From positions 40,329 through 104,328 of the forward strand of contig CACWNV010000004.1 of assembly GCA_902762325.1 (NCBI GenBank): a DNA stretch of 64,000 nucleotides, given 5' to 3'. Of this stretch, positions 52,566-60,972 are shown piece by piece. Origin of the DNA: an uncultured Prevotellaceae bacterium (GTDB taxonomy: Bacteria > Bacteroidota > Bacteroidia > Bacteroidales > Bacteroidaceae). The position numbers and the translations under genes were made by a program. Each line of letters begins with the position of its first letter. Positions within the stretch are counted from its first letter, which is position 1. Under the pieces are notes generated by a model that saw nothing but the letters and a program-made list of their open reading frames with translations, was not told the DNA's origin and did not search any database.

Positions 52566-53279
52566 ATGTATAAATTCAAAGATAAAGTCGCAGTAATAAC
52601 AGGTGGTGCACAAGGCATCGGGCAATGCATCGCCGAAGAGTTCCAGAAAGCAGGAGCTACGGTTTGCGTGATAGATAAGCAGCAGGGTAACCATTTTGTA
52701 GGTGACCTTGCCGACAAACAAGTGTTGGAAGAATTTGTGAAGGACGTGATTGAAAAGCATGGGCATGTGGACTATCTCATCAACAATGCCCTTCCGCTGA
52801 TGAAAGGAATCGATGAGTGCAGCTACGAGGAGTTTCAATATGCCCTGAGTGTGGGCGTAACGGCTCCGTTCTATCTCACCAAACTCTTTGCTCCATATTT
52901 CGCCGAGGGAGCTGCCATCGTCAACATCTCGTCTTCGCGTGACCGTATGAGCCAGCCTCAGACGGAGAGTTATACGGCAGCAAAGGGAGGCATTGCCGCA
53001 CTGACTCATGCCTTGGCGGTCAGTCTTGCTGGGAAGGTACGCGTCAATTCTATTTCGCCTGGATGGATTGATACCGCCTACACCGTCTATGAAGGCCCCG
53101 ATGCCATTCAGCAGCCAGTAGGACGTGTTGGCAATCCTATGGACATTGCCAATATGGTATTGTTCCTTTGCTCCGATAAGGCTGGTTTCATCACGGGTGA
53201 GAACATCTGCATTGACGGTGGCATGACCCGTCAGATGATTTACCACGGTGATAACGGCTGGAAACTGGAATCCGAATAA
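52566..53279 (+). CDS. Short-chain dehydrogenase/reductase
   Basis: This is a classical SDR of 237 residues. The NAD(P)-binding motif TGGAQGIGQ is near residue 12, NNALP replaces the usual NNAG, the catalytic Tyr-x-x-x-Lys is YTAAK near residue 139, and SPGWIDTAY follows. The substrate is not predictable. It is in a co-directional run with thioredoxin-like and GNAT genes. Confidence 0.92.
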   Translation: MYKFKDKVAVITGGAQGIGQCIAEEFQKAGATVCVIDKQQGNHFVGDLADKQVLEEFVKDVIEKHGHVDYLINNALPLMKGIDECSYEEFQYALSVGVTAPFYLTKLFAPYFAEGAAIVNISSSRDRMSQPQTESYTAAKGGIAALTHALAVSLAGKVRVNSISPGWIDTAYTVYEGPDAIQQPVGRVGNPMDIANMVLFLCSDKAGFITGENICIDGGMTRQMIYHGDNGWKLESE

Positions 53280-53318
53280 TATGACTTGTCTTTATTTAAG
53301 CATAATAAGCAAGACATA

Positions 53319-53750
53319 ATGGAGATACTTAGAGCTACAACAACGGCAGGACGAGCTGGAGCCTATTACGTCCGAATACAGGCGATGGCAAGGAAGCATC
53401 AGATTCCGCTTGACGTGGAGTTTGACGAACATGATACGCCTGATACCAAATACATCGTGGCGGTTGACAACTACCTGCCTATTGCCACCTGTCGTTTATA
53501 CGCCATTGATAATGCCAAAGTCATGCTTGGGCGCATCGTCGTATTGCCCGAATACCGTCATCAAGGCATCGGCACACTGGTTGTCAGGGAGGCAGAAACT
53601 TGGGCAAGGGAACTTGGCTTTACAACTGCTGTTGTTGAGAGTCGTGATAACAAGATACCGTTCTACGAGTCAATGGGGTATGTGGCAGACATGGAACGTA
53701 AGATAGAAGGTGAGACGTTCACCTGTTTTAGAATGGAAAAGAACTTATAA
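53319..53750 (+). CDS. GNAT family N-acetyltransferase
   Basis: This 143-residue protein has LGRIVVLPEYRHQGIGTLVVREAETWARELGF (acetyl-CoA loop) and FYESMGYVADMERKIEGETF. The ATG at 53319 (MEILRATTTAGRAG) is preferred to a TTG further upstream. The layout with Ile-Pro-Leu-Asp-Val-Glu-Phe-Asp near residue 30 resembles the ElaA/YjcF-like group. Confidence 0.9.
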   Translation: MEILRATTTAGRAGAYYVRIQAMARKHQIPLDVEFDEHDTPDTKYIVAVDNYLPIATCRLYAIDNAKVMLGRIVVLPEYRHQGIGTLVVREAETWARELGFTTAVVESRDNKIPFYESMGYVADMERKIEGETFTCFRMEKNL

Positions 53751-53768
53751 CCTATAAAATATACGAAT

Positions 53769-54080
53769 ATGCAATTTGTGATAACAGCTTATGATGGAGA
53801 AGGAATGCTGGAGAAGCGAATGGAGGTACGCCCCCTGCACCTTGAAGGCATGGAGAGATTGAAGAAGCACCTTATTGTCGCAGGAGGTCTGCTCGACGAT
53901 GAAGGAAAGTTGAAAGGTTCGGTACTGAAAGGTTCGGTACTTGTTATGGAGTTTCAGAACCGTGAGGAAGTTGACGAATACCTCGCCAATGAGATATATG
54001 TGAAGGAGCAAGTCTGGGATAAAATTACCGTTGAACAGATGAACGTGGTCTATGCCCTCGGAGAGCGATACGGTAAATAA
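53769..54080 (+). CDS. YciI-like protein with internal 5-residue duplication
   Basis: This 103-residue protein opens QFVITAYDGEGMLEKRMEVRPLHLEGM, with the His of the YciI family, and contains EFQNREEVDEYLANEIYVKEQVW, typical of YciI. The 15-base unit TGAAAGGTTCGGTAC is tandemly duplicated at 53911 and 53926, giving KGSVLKGSVL in a strand that normally occurs once. The frame is preserved. Confidence 0.85.
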   Translation: MQFVITAYDGEGMLEKRMEVRPLHLEGMERLKKHLIVAGGLLDDEGKLKGSVLKGSVLVMEFQNREEVDEYLANEIYVKEQVWDKITVEQMNVVYALGERYGK

Positions 54081-54103
54081 TGAATTAAACATATACTAAA
54101 AAG

Positions 54104-54688
54104 ATGGAAAGTCAAATTAAAAGGGATGCAGCATGGGAGCTGCTGAGAAAGTACAACAAAGACCCGTTTCACCTACAACATGCGCTGACGGTGGAAGGGG
54201 TGATGCGCTGGTATGCCGAACAACTGGGCTTTGCCGATGAAGTGGACTTCTGGGGAATGGTAGGACTGTTGCACGACATTGACTTTGAGCTCTATCCTGA
54301 GGAGCATTGCATCAAGGCACCCGAATTGCTGCGCGAGGGTGGAGTGGGAGAGGACATGATCCATGCCATCTGTAGCCACGCTTATGGTCTGCACGTAGAT
54401 GTGAAGCCCGAACACCTGATGGAGAAGGTACTCTACGCTACCGATGAACTGACCGGACTGATATGGGCAGCTGCTCTGATGCGTCCCTCGAAGAGTGTTC
54501 AGGATATGGAACTCAAGTCGCTGAAGAAGAAGTACAAATCAAAGGGCTTTGCTGCAGGCTGTTCCCGTGAGGTCATTGAAAAGGGAGCAGAGATGCTGGG
54601 ATGGCCTTTGGACGAGGTGTTGCAAAAGACGCTCGATGCCATGAGGGCATGTGAAGCCCGTGTGGCAAGTGAAATGCAGGTGCTTTAA
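54104..54688 (+). CDS. HD domain-containing hydrolase
   Basis: This 194-residue protein has the metal ligands His (QHALTVEGVMRWYA), His-Asp (GLLHDIDFELYPEEH) and His (ICSHAYG), and a distal Asp in YATDELTGL. It is a predicted phosphohydrolase. The substrate is not predictable. Confidence 0.9.
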   Translation: MESQIKRDAAWELLRKYNKDPFHLQHALTVEGVMRWYAEQLGFADEVDFWGMVGLLHDIDFELYPEEHCIKAPELLREGGVGEDMIHAICSHAYGLHVDVKPEHLMEKVLYATDELTGLIWAAALMRPSKSVQDMELKSLKKKYKSKGFAAGCSREVIEKGAEMLGWPLDEVLQKTLDAMRACEARVASEMQVL

Positions 54689-54693
54689 GCCCC

Positions 54694-55893
54694 ATGATAC
54701 GCCTCACCCCTCATAACGGCATTCCTCGCCAAGTACTGCTGATGATGGCAGTCATGGCAGGTTTCACCGTGGCTAATCTGTATTATAACCAGCCATTGCT
54801 GGACCTGATTTGCCGTGAGACGGGTATCACGCAGGTAGAAGCCAACCTCATTACCGTCGTCACGCAGATAGGCTATGCCCTTGGACTGCTGTTTGTCGTT
54901 CCCCTGGCCGATATGGTTTCCGTACGCCGTATCGTGGTAGTGGGAATGTCGGTGGCATCTGTATCTGCCTTGACCATAGGCTTGGCAGGAAACGTATGGG
55001 TGTTATGGGGAGCATCGCTGATGCTGGGTGTCTCGTCTATCATGCCGCAACTGTTCATCCCGATGGCCGCACTCTATTCACAGCCAGAGAACAAGTCTCG
55101 GAACATGGGCTACGTGGCTTCTGGTCTTATAACGGGTATCGTCTCTGCCCGTGCCGTAAGTGGCTATGTGGGCGATTGGCTGGGGTGGCGATGGATGTTC
55201 TTTATCGTAGCATTTTTGATGCTGGTCGGACTGCTTGTCTCACTGAGGATGATGCCGCAGGTGACGCTCACGTTCAAAGGTACTTATCGCCAGCTGATGC
55301 AAACAGTTGGGAGCATCTTCATGTCGCATCCCCGCATCCGTCTCTATTCACTTCGTCCCGCCATGAGTTTTGCCAGTATGATGAGCATTTGGTCGTGCAT
55401 GGCTTTCCACTTGGCAGATTCTCCATTCCATGCCGGTAGCGATGCGGTTGGCATGTTGGCACTCTGTGGTGTTGCAGGTGCCATTGCTGCAAGTGGTGCT
55501 GGCAAGTACGTTCCGCGAGTGGGAATATTCCGTATGTCCATCATCGGCGGTTGTCTCCAACTGGTGGCATGGATATCAGCATGGCTCTTCGGTGACACAT
55601 ACACAGGACTCATCGCTTCCATCATCCTTGCCGACATTGGTGCACAATGCCTGCAAGTAAGCAACCAGAGTGGTTCCCTTCAACAACTGCCTCAAGCCAC
55701 CAACCGTGTGAACACCATCTTCATGACCATCTTCTTCATCGGTGGGAGTCTCGGCACCTTCTTCTCTGGTCTCGGTTGGAGCATGGCAGGATGGCTGGGC
55801 GTCTGTATTGTCGGTGGCTTTTTCGCTTCCGCAACCCTCTTGCTTTCTGCCTACGAGCAGCTATTTATGAAACAACAGAATGAGAAAGAATGA
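54694..55893 (+). CDS. MFS transporter
   Basis: This 399-residue protein has about 12 membrane segments. It has NLYYNQPLLDLI in the first loop and PLADMVSVRRI in the loop 2-3 region. It resembles YgaY/YtbD-like multidrug or sugar efflux proteins. It starts 6 bases after the HD gene. Its stop overlaps the ATG of a truncated GNAT fragment. Confidence 0.9.
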   Translation: MIRLTPHNGIPRQVLLMMAVMAGFTVANLYYNQPLLDLICRETGITQVEANLITVVTQIGYALGLLFVVPLADMVSVRRIVVVGMSVASVSALTIGLAGNVWVLWGASLMLGVSSIMPQLFIPMAALYSQPENKSRNMGYVASGLITGIVSARAVSGYVGDWLGWRWMFFIVAFLMLVGLLVSLRMMPQVTLTFKGTYRQLMQTVGSIFMSHPRIRLYSLRPAMSFASMMSIWSCMAFHLADSPFHAGSDAVGMLALCGVAGAIAASGAGKYVPRVGIFRMSIIGGCLQLVAWISAWLFGDTYTGLIASIILADIGAQCLQVSNQSGSLQQLPQATNRVNTIFMTIFFIGGSLGTFFSGLGWSMAGWLGVCIVGGFFASATLLLSAYEQLFMKQQNEKE

Positions 55894-55964
55894 GCTTAAT
55901 GGAAATAGAACTTGCAACAATACAAGATGTACCGGCTCTCCTCGACTTGCAATCTGATGTATAA
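55890..55964 (+). pseudogene. N-terminal GNAT fragment cut off at a repeat
   Basis: ATG at 55890 overlaps the MFS stop (ATGA) and opens MSLMEIELATIQDVPALLDL, the usual first strand and helix of a GNAT acetyltransferase. After 24 codons it ends at a TAA (55962) that is the first triplet of the 22-bp repeat array. The rest of the gene is missing. Confidence 0.75.
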
Positions 55965-56016
55965 ACGTATTGTTTACGAAGCCTAAATGTATCATTTACG
56001 AGGCGCAAACACATCC
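55962..56016. repeat. 22-bp-period palindromic repeat array, copy 3
   Basis: Units are at 55962 (TAAACG-TAT-TGTTTA) and 55984 (TAAATG-TAT-CATTTA), and a decayed unit is at 56006 (CAAACACATCC). The change C/G to T/A between paired positions keeps the palindrome. The rest of the gap to 56146 shows no gene. Confidence 0.78.
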
Positions 56017-56146
56017 TTCACCACCTCTCTCAGAAGGATTTCTTATTGCATAAGTCTTATGTCGAACTATAACATACCAAGAAACCAGCAGATGACTCAA
56101 AACAATCGTGCAGGAATAGATCTCAAACTATGAAAACAAAACAGAT

Positions 56147-56176
56147 AGACTTGAATTGTTAAAAATGCCTTGAATT
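56147..56176. repeat. Shared upstream element, copy 2
   Basis: AGACTTGAATTGTTAAAAAT plus GCCTTGAATT matches 51101-51130. It lies 45 bases before the hipBA -7 element. Confidence 0.65.
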
Positions 56177-56178
56177 AC

Positions 56179-56229
56179 TATAATTGTTATTATAACATAT
56201 CATAAAATAAAGAAATTTTAGTATCTTTG
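56179..56229 (+). promoter_or_regulatory. hipBA promoter with candidate operator
   Basis: The -7 element TATCTTTG is at 56222-56229, 28 bases before the ATG. Upstream, TATAAT-TGTT-ATTATA (56179-56194) is a perfect 6-bp dyad. It could be a HipB operator, but A+T richness makes chance likely enough to keep this tentative. Confidence 0.55.
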
Positions 56230-56257
56230 CGCTTGTAAATATAAGTTGAGTGTCAAT

Positions 56258-56578
56258 ATGAGCAAGACAACAATGGGCAATAAGCTGCCCCGAAAACTGG
56301 AACAGAAGATGCAGACCGTAGGTGAGCAAATCAAACTGGCTCGTCTGCGTCGTAATCTTAGTGTAGTACAGGTGGCAGAACGGGCTACCTGTTCTCCTCT
56401 GACCGTTTCGAGGATAGAAAAAGGAACTCCGACCGTGGCGATTGGCATCTATCTCCGTGTGCTCTATGCCCTCCAGCTGGATGATGACATCCTGTTGTTG
56501 GCGCAGAAGGATGAAATGGGCAGAGCCTTACAGGATCTTGCACTGAAATATCGTCAACGTGCCTCTAAAAAGCAATAA
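56258..56578 (+). CDS. hipB: HipB-like XRE-family antitoxin
   Basis: This 106-residue protein has a helix-turn-helix domain (GEQIKLARLRRNLSVVQVAERA, TCSPLTVSRIEKGTPTVAIG, about residues 21-62). It lies 3 bases ahead of a HipA-type gene, so it is the expected DNA-binding antitoxin that represses its own operon. The ATG at 56258 is preferred to a TTG four codons upstream. It is longer at its C-terminus than E. coli HipB. Confidence 0.88.
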   Translation: MSKTTMGNKLPRKLEQKMQTVGEQIKLARLRRNLSVVQVAERATCSPLTVSRIEKGTPTVAIGIYLRVLYALQLDDDILLLAQKDEMGRALQDLALKYRQRASKKQ

Positions 56579-56581
56579 GGT

Positions 56582-57838
56582 ATGAAGACACTGTATGTAT
56601 ATGCGGACTTCGACTGGCTTGACGAGCCCATGCTGGTTGGTGAACTTGGCTATGAATCCCTTCGTGGCTCAGACTCTTATTCGTTCAAGTATGATAACGG
56701 CTGGCTCCGTCAGTATGGCAGTCTCTTTCTTAGTGCCGACATCAACAACTATCCCGGTCAGCAATACACCCAGCCGGACAGGGACATCTTCGGTTGCTTC
56801 AGTGATGCCTTGCCTGACCGTTGGGGACGATTGCTGCTCAACCGTCGTGAACAAATCCTTGCTACGGAAGAGAAACGCCCAGTACGTAAGCTTTCGTCGT
56901 TTGATTACCTCATGGGTATCGATGACTACTCTCGCATGGGTGGCTTCCGCTTTAAGGAGTCGAAAGATGCAGAGTTCATTAATAGTGATAGCTCGCTTCG
57001 CATTCCTCCTTTGACCGATATTAGGGCTTTGGTGGCAGCCAGTATGGAGATTGAGAAGAGTGAGGATCTTAACCAGTTGCCTGAGAAGAAATGGCTCCTA
57101 CAACTCGTTCATCCTGGTAGTTCACTTGGCGGTGCCCGTCCTAAGGCTGGCGTGATGAATGATGAAGGCCGGCTTTGCGTAGCCAAGTTTCCGTCAAGGA
57201 ACGATGACTATGATGTAGGTCTTTGGGAACACCTCAGTCATCTGTTGGCGAAAGAGGCTGGAGTCGTAGCTGCAGAGACGAGCATCATTGATACAGGTGA
57301 CAAGTACCATGCCTTACTCTCCAAGCGTTTCGACAGGACATCCGAAGGACGAAGAAAACATTTCGCATCAGCATTGACCTTGCTGGGCCTGACTGATGGC
57401 TGTGATGCCAAGACAGGTAACGGCTATCTGGACATCGTGGACTTCATCCTCCAGAACTGCTGTGACGTGGAGCAGAACCTGCGTCAGCTCTATCGTCGTG
57501 TGGCGTTCAATATAGCCATCGGCAATAGCGATGACCATTTCCGCAACCACGGATTCCTCCTGACTCCACGAGGCTGGACGCTCTCACCGGCATACGATAT
57601 GAATCCGACTCTGAATGAATACCAGGCTTTGCTCATCAACTCCACAACGAATCATGCAGACCTTCAGGTGTTGCTTGATTCCTCGGAGGAATATATGATT
57701 GGCAAAGAAGAAGCTGTGCATATCATCGAAGAAGTGAAGGCTGGTGTGATGCATTGGAAGTCAATCGCCACTCGCCTGGGTATGGCCAAGCGAGAAATGG
57801 ATGTGTTTGAACAGGTGTTCCAACGATCGCTTACGTGA
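56582..57838 (+). CDS. hipA: HipA-like Ser/Thr kinase toxin
   Basis: This 418-residue protein has the HipA N-domain (FGCFSDALPDRWGRLLLNRRE near 64-84). SSLGGARPKAGV (near 180) is the flexible phosphoserine-type loop. The kinase core holds VAKFPS, SKRFDR, FNIAIGNSDDHFRNHGFL (catalytic Asp) and LSPAYDMNPT (metal Asp). All catalytic residues are present, so the toxin may be active. HipA kinases phosphorylate targets such as glutamyl-tRNA synthetase. It sits inside an otherwise metabolic gene run. Confidence 0.92.
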   Translation: MKTLYVYADFDWLDEPMLVGELGYESLRGSDSYSFKYDNGWLRQYGSLFLSADINNYPGQQYTQPDRDIFGCFSDALPDRWGRLLLNRREQILATEEKRPVRKLSSFDYLMGIDDYSRMGGFRFKESKDAEFINSDSSLRIPPLTDIRALVAASMEIEKSEDLNQLPEKKWLLQLVHPGSSLGGARPKAGVMNDEGRLCVAKFPSRNDDYDVGLWEHLSHLLAKEAGVVAAETSIIDTGDKYHALLSKRFDRTSEGRRKHFASALTLLGLTDGCDAKTGNGYLDIVDFILQNCCDVEQNLRQLYRRVAFNIAIGNSDDHFRNHGFLLTPRGWTLSPAYDMNPTLNEYQALLINSTTNHADLQVLLDSSEEYMIGKEEAVHIIEEVKAGVMHWKSIATRLGMAKREMDVFEQVFQRSLT

Positions 57839-57907
57839 GCAAAAATACGTAGCATAATGTAGCGGTATGTATTTGAATGTAGCAAAGAAGACAAAATAAT
57901 ATATATA

Positions 57908-58594
57908 ATGACTATTCAAGAAGCAATAGAAGCCCGACATAGTGTAAGGGCATACAAAGACCAGCCTCTGACAGAGGATGTTGCCAAACGGTTGGAGGAA
58001 GAGATTGCCGTGGTCAATCAAAAAGGCAATCTTCATGTCCAGCTAATCCAAAATGAGCCGAAAGCATTCCAAGGGACGCTGGCCAAATACGGGAAGTTCC
58101 GTAATGCCAACAACTATCTGGTCATGGCAGGGAAAAGAGCCGAAGACCTTGATGAACGTGTAGGCTACTACGGTGAGCATCTTGTCTTACTCGTCCAGAC
58201 ACTTGGTTTGAACACCTGCTGGGTAGGACTAAGCTATTCAAAGGTGTCAGGAACGTATGTGCTTGATGAAGGAGAAAAGATAGCCTGTTACATTGCCATC
58301 GGCTATGGTGAGACGCAAGGTGTAGGCCACAAGATTAAGACCGTCGAGCAAGTGAGCAACGCATCTGACGCTATACCATCATGGTTCCGCAAGGGAGTAG
58401 AAGCAGCCTTGCTTGCCCCAACAGCCGTGAACCAGCAGAAGTTCTCGTTTGAATATGTCGGCATGAGCAACAACCGCCATCAGGTACGAGCCAAGAAAGG
58501 TTTCTCGATGATTGGCTATACCCAGATGGACTTAGGCATCGCCAAGTACCATTTTGAGGTTGGTGCCGGAAAGGTCAACTTTGAGTGGGTATAA
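57908..58594 (+). CDS. Nitroreductase family protein
   Basis: This 228-residue FMN-dependent oxidoreductase fold opens TIQEAIEARHSVRAYKDQPL (FMN-contacting RHSVR) and contains YYGEHLVLLVQTLGLNTCWVGL and ALLAPTAVNQQKFSFEY. The substrate is unknown. It is followed by a glutaredoxin-like and a flavin-reductase-like gene, forming a redox group. Confidence 0.9.
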   Translation: MTIQEAIEARHSVRAYKDQPLTEDVAKRLEEEIAVVNQKGNLHVQLIQNEPKAFQGTLAKYGKFRNANNYLVMAGKRAEDLDERVGYYGEHLVLLVQTLGLNTCWVGLSYSKVSGTYVLDEGEKIACYIAIGYGETQGVGHKIKTVEQVSNASDAIPSWFRKGVEAALLAPTAVNQQKFSFEYVGMSNNRHQVRAKKGFSMIGYTQMDLGIAKYHFEVGAGKVNFEWV

Positions 58595-58616
58595 GTTAAA
58601 CTAAATAACAGATACA

Positions 58617-58919
58617 ATGATTAAGATGTTTGTCATGCAGACCTGCCCGTATTGCGAATACGTGGAGAAGCAGGTTGAAGGTAATCCTAATTTTGAGGTC
58701 ATAGATATTAGTAAACATGTGCGTAATTTGAAGCAGTTTCTTGATTTGAGAGACAATCATCCAGCTTTCGACGAAGCAAAGAAGATTGGCGATGTCGGTA
58801 TTCCATGCTATGTATTGGAAGATGGTACTGTAACCCTGTCTTCTAAAGATGCAGGCTTGGAGCCGATGCCTGACGAAAATATCGGTGCCTCTTGCAGTAT
58901 TGATGGTAGTGGGTGTTAA
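58617..58919 (+). CDS. Glutaredoxin-like protein
   Basis: This 100-residue protein has the active site TCPYCEYVEKQV (residues 9-20), cis-Pro IPCYVLEDG near 62 and extra C-terminal cysteines (GASCSIDGSGC). The Cys-Pro-Tyr-Cys motif is that of classical glutaredoxins. It starts 23 bases after the nitroreductase. Confidence 0.88.
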   Translation: MIKMFVMQTCPYCEYVEKQVEGNPNFEVIDISKHVRNLKQFLDLRDNHPAFDEAKKIGDVGIPCYVLEDGTVTLSSKDAGLEPMPDENIGASCSIDGSGC

Positions 58920-58960
58920 GTTACCTTCATAAAAGTAGAATCACTTATAAAAAAGAAACC

Positions 58961-59476
58961 ATGACAAAGAAGAAGATAGACATCCGCGACTATGCGGGCG
59001 ATATTATCAAAGCCATGAGACCGGGAATCCTGCTAACCACCAAGGTTGGCAACAAGGTAAATTCCATGACCATCGGCTGGGGAACATTTGGTATCATCTG
59101 GGAACGTCCCGTATTTGTGGCATACGTGCGTAAGCAGCGTTATACCAGAGAGATGCTTGACGAGTGCCGCGAGTTCACCATCAATGTGCCTGTCGGCGAG
59201 TATCGCCGGAAGATTCTTGGCATTTGCGGTTCAAAGAGCGGTCGGGACATGGACAAGATTGAGGCAGCAGGACTGACCCTCGTAGAGCCTGAGGTCATCA
59301 ACACTCCAGGAATCAAAGAGCTTCCCTTGACTTTGGAGTGTCGGGTACTCTACAGTCAGGAACAGGAATCAGACAAGTTCAACGACGAGATTACCAGCCA
59401 GTTCTACACGATGGAAACAGGCGACCACTTCTGCTATTATGGAGAGATAGTTTCTGCATACATCATTGAAGATTGA
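58961..59476 (+). CDS. Flavin reductase-like, FMN-binding protein
   Basis: This 171-residue protein has a flavin_reduct-type split barrel (PGILLTTKVGNKVNSMTIGWGTFGIIWERPVFVAYVRKQRYT). I use the ATG at 58961 (MTKKKIDIRDYAG). A 48-base longer frame begins inside the previous gene. It probably reduces or binds FMN with NAD(P)H. Confidence 0.88.
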   Translation: MTKKKIDIRDYAGDIIKAMRPGILLTTKVGNKVNSMTIGWGTFGIIWERPVFVAYVRKQRYTREMLDECREFTINVPVGEYRRKILGICGSKSGRDMDKIEAAGLTLVEPEVINTPGIKELPLTLECRVLYSQEQESDKFNDEITSQFYTMETGDHFCYYGEIVSAYIIED

Positions 59477-59493
59477 TTTTGACATTAATAATA

Positions 59494-60288
59494 ATGATGA
59501 TTACAGAAGGTAAATATAGACATACTTACACAGCGACGGCATCGGACATTACACCATTGTATAGGCTCACGCCGAATGCCATGCTGATGTACTTCCAGGA
59601 TAGTTTCGCACGTCTGATGACCATTCACGATGTTGCAGCATTTGACATCGTAAAGCAGCACCGTATGTGGGTAATCACGGAGGTTCAGATTGACGTTCAG
59701 CCTACGGTTACCTACTGGTCAGAGGATTTCACGGTTGAGCTATGGGTGAGCGAACTGACATCATTACGCATCTACTGTGATTTCCGTATTGTCCGTAAGG
59801 ATAACGAGCAGTTAATAGCCTCCGGCACAAGTCAGTGGAATATCCTCAACCTCGACACCAAGCGACTGGAGACAACCGATTTCCTTACAGACAAGCTGAC
59901 GGTTGTACCAGAGCTGATGACCGGTAGCCATAAGAAAGTACGGTTCCCCAAGCCGCAGTCGTTCGACATGCAGATGGAGCATCGGGCAACACATCTTGAC
60001 CTTGACTTCAATTTCCACGTCAGCAACCGCAGCTATGTCACTATTGCCCTGCTGACCATGCCCGACGAAGTGCTGGTTTCGCAGACATTAACATCCGTCA
60101 TCGTCCACTGGCTGCATGAGACCTATCTTGATGAAACTCTAACTTGCCACATGTCTCACATAGATGATGGTAGTTACCTCCACACGCTTACGAATGCGGA
60201 GGGCGTAGTGGTCTGTGAACTTATGAGCAGATGGCAGCAACAGCCAGAAATACCAGAAGTCAGCGAAGTGCTGAACAGGGATTTATAA
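59494..60288 (+). CDS. Acyl-ACP thioesterase family protein
   Basis: This protein of about 264 residues has two hotdog domains. It opens ITEGKYRHTYTATASDITPLYRLTPNAMLMYFQDSFA and contains VTYWSEDFTVELWVSEL and HVSNRSYVTIALLTMPDEVL, as in the acyl-ACP thioesterase family. It releases free fatty acids from acyl carrier protein. ATG 59494 or 59497 follows an upstream TTG. Confidence 0.85.
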   Translation: MMITEGKYRHTYTATASDITPLYRLTPNAMLMYFQDSFARLMTIHDVAAFDIVKQHRMWVITEVQIDVQPTVTYWSEDFTVELWVSELTSLRIYCDFRIVRKDNEQLIASGTSQWNILNLDTKRLETTDFLTDKLTVVPELMTGSHKKVRFPKPQSFDMQMEHRATHLDLDFNFHVSNRSYVTIALLTMPDEVLVSQTLTSVIVHWLHETYLDETLTCHMSHIDDGSYLHTLTNAEGVVVCELMSRWQQQPEIPEVSEVLNRDL

Positions 60289-60314
60289 AATGCTAATAGA
60301 TAAATCTGGATTTT

Positions 60315-60962
60315 ATGGAGATAAAAAACAGACCCAACCCCAATGAGGCTTTTCCGAATCCGAAGATTCCAAGCCTCTGCTTCATCAAGAACGTGGTGAA
60401 GAACCCACGTATCATCATCGGCGATTATACGTATTACGATGATGTGGATGGTGCTGACCAGTTCGAGAAGCATGTCACTCATTTCTACGACTTCATTGGT
60501 GACCGACTGATTATTGGCAAGTTCTGCGCTATCGCCAAGGGTGTAGAGTTTGTCATGAATGGAGCCAACCATAGGATGAATGGCGTGACGACTTATCCGT
60601 TTTATGTCATTGGTGGTGATTGGGGCAGTGCCATTGCTCCAGTGAAAGATGAATTGCCTCTGAAAGGCGATACCATTGTGGGCAATGACGTCTGGATTGG
60701 CCAGAATGTAACCATTATGCCAGGCGTACATATCGGTGATGGAGCCATTATCGGAGCCAACTCTGTTGTTGCCTCAGATATTCCACCTTATGCTATAGCC
60801 GTAGGAAATCCCTGTCGAGTTACCAGAATGCGTTTTGACGACGAATTCATCGCCTTTCTGCTGCAACTGAAATGGTGGGATTGGGACATAGAGAAAATAG
60901 AGCGCAATTTCAAAGCTTTGTCAAGTGGTGATTTGTCATTGATCAAAGAGATTAAAGATTAG
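60315..60962 (+). CDS. Vat/CatB-like xenobiotic O-acetyltransferase
   Basis: This 215-residue left-handed beta-helix acetyltransferase has LIIGKFCAIAKGVEFVMNGANHRMNGVTTYPF with the catalytic His in GANHRM. Hexapeptide repeats follow (IVGNDVWIGQNVTIMPGVHIGDGAIIGANSVV). Close relatives acetylate streptogramin A or chloramphenicol. Whether this one confers resistance cannot be told from sequence. Confidence 0.88.
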   Translation: MEIKNRPNPNEAFPNPKIPSLCFIKNVVKNPRIIIGDYTYYDDVDGADQFEKHVTHFYDFIGDRLIIGKFCAIAKGVEFVMNGANHRMNGVTTYPFYVIGGDWGSAIAPVKDELPLKGDTIVGNDVWIGQNVTIMPGVHIGDGAIIGANSVVASDIPPYAIAVGNPCRVTRMRFDDEFIAFLLQLKWWDWDIEKIERNFKALSSGDLSLIKEIKD

Positions 60963-60972
60963 TTTTACATTT

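Noticed and set aside
56179-56194. Firm assignment of TATAAT-TGTT-ATTATA as the HipB operator
   Set aside because: Such dyads arise easily in A+T-rich DNA and only one copy is clear, so it is kept only as a tentative note with the promoter.
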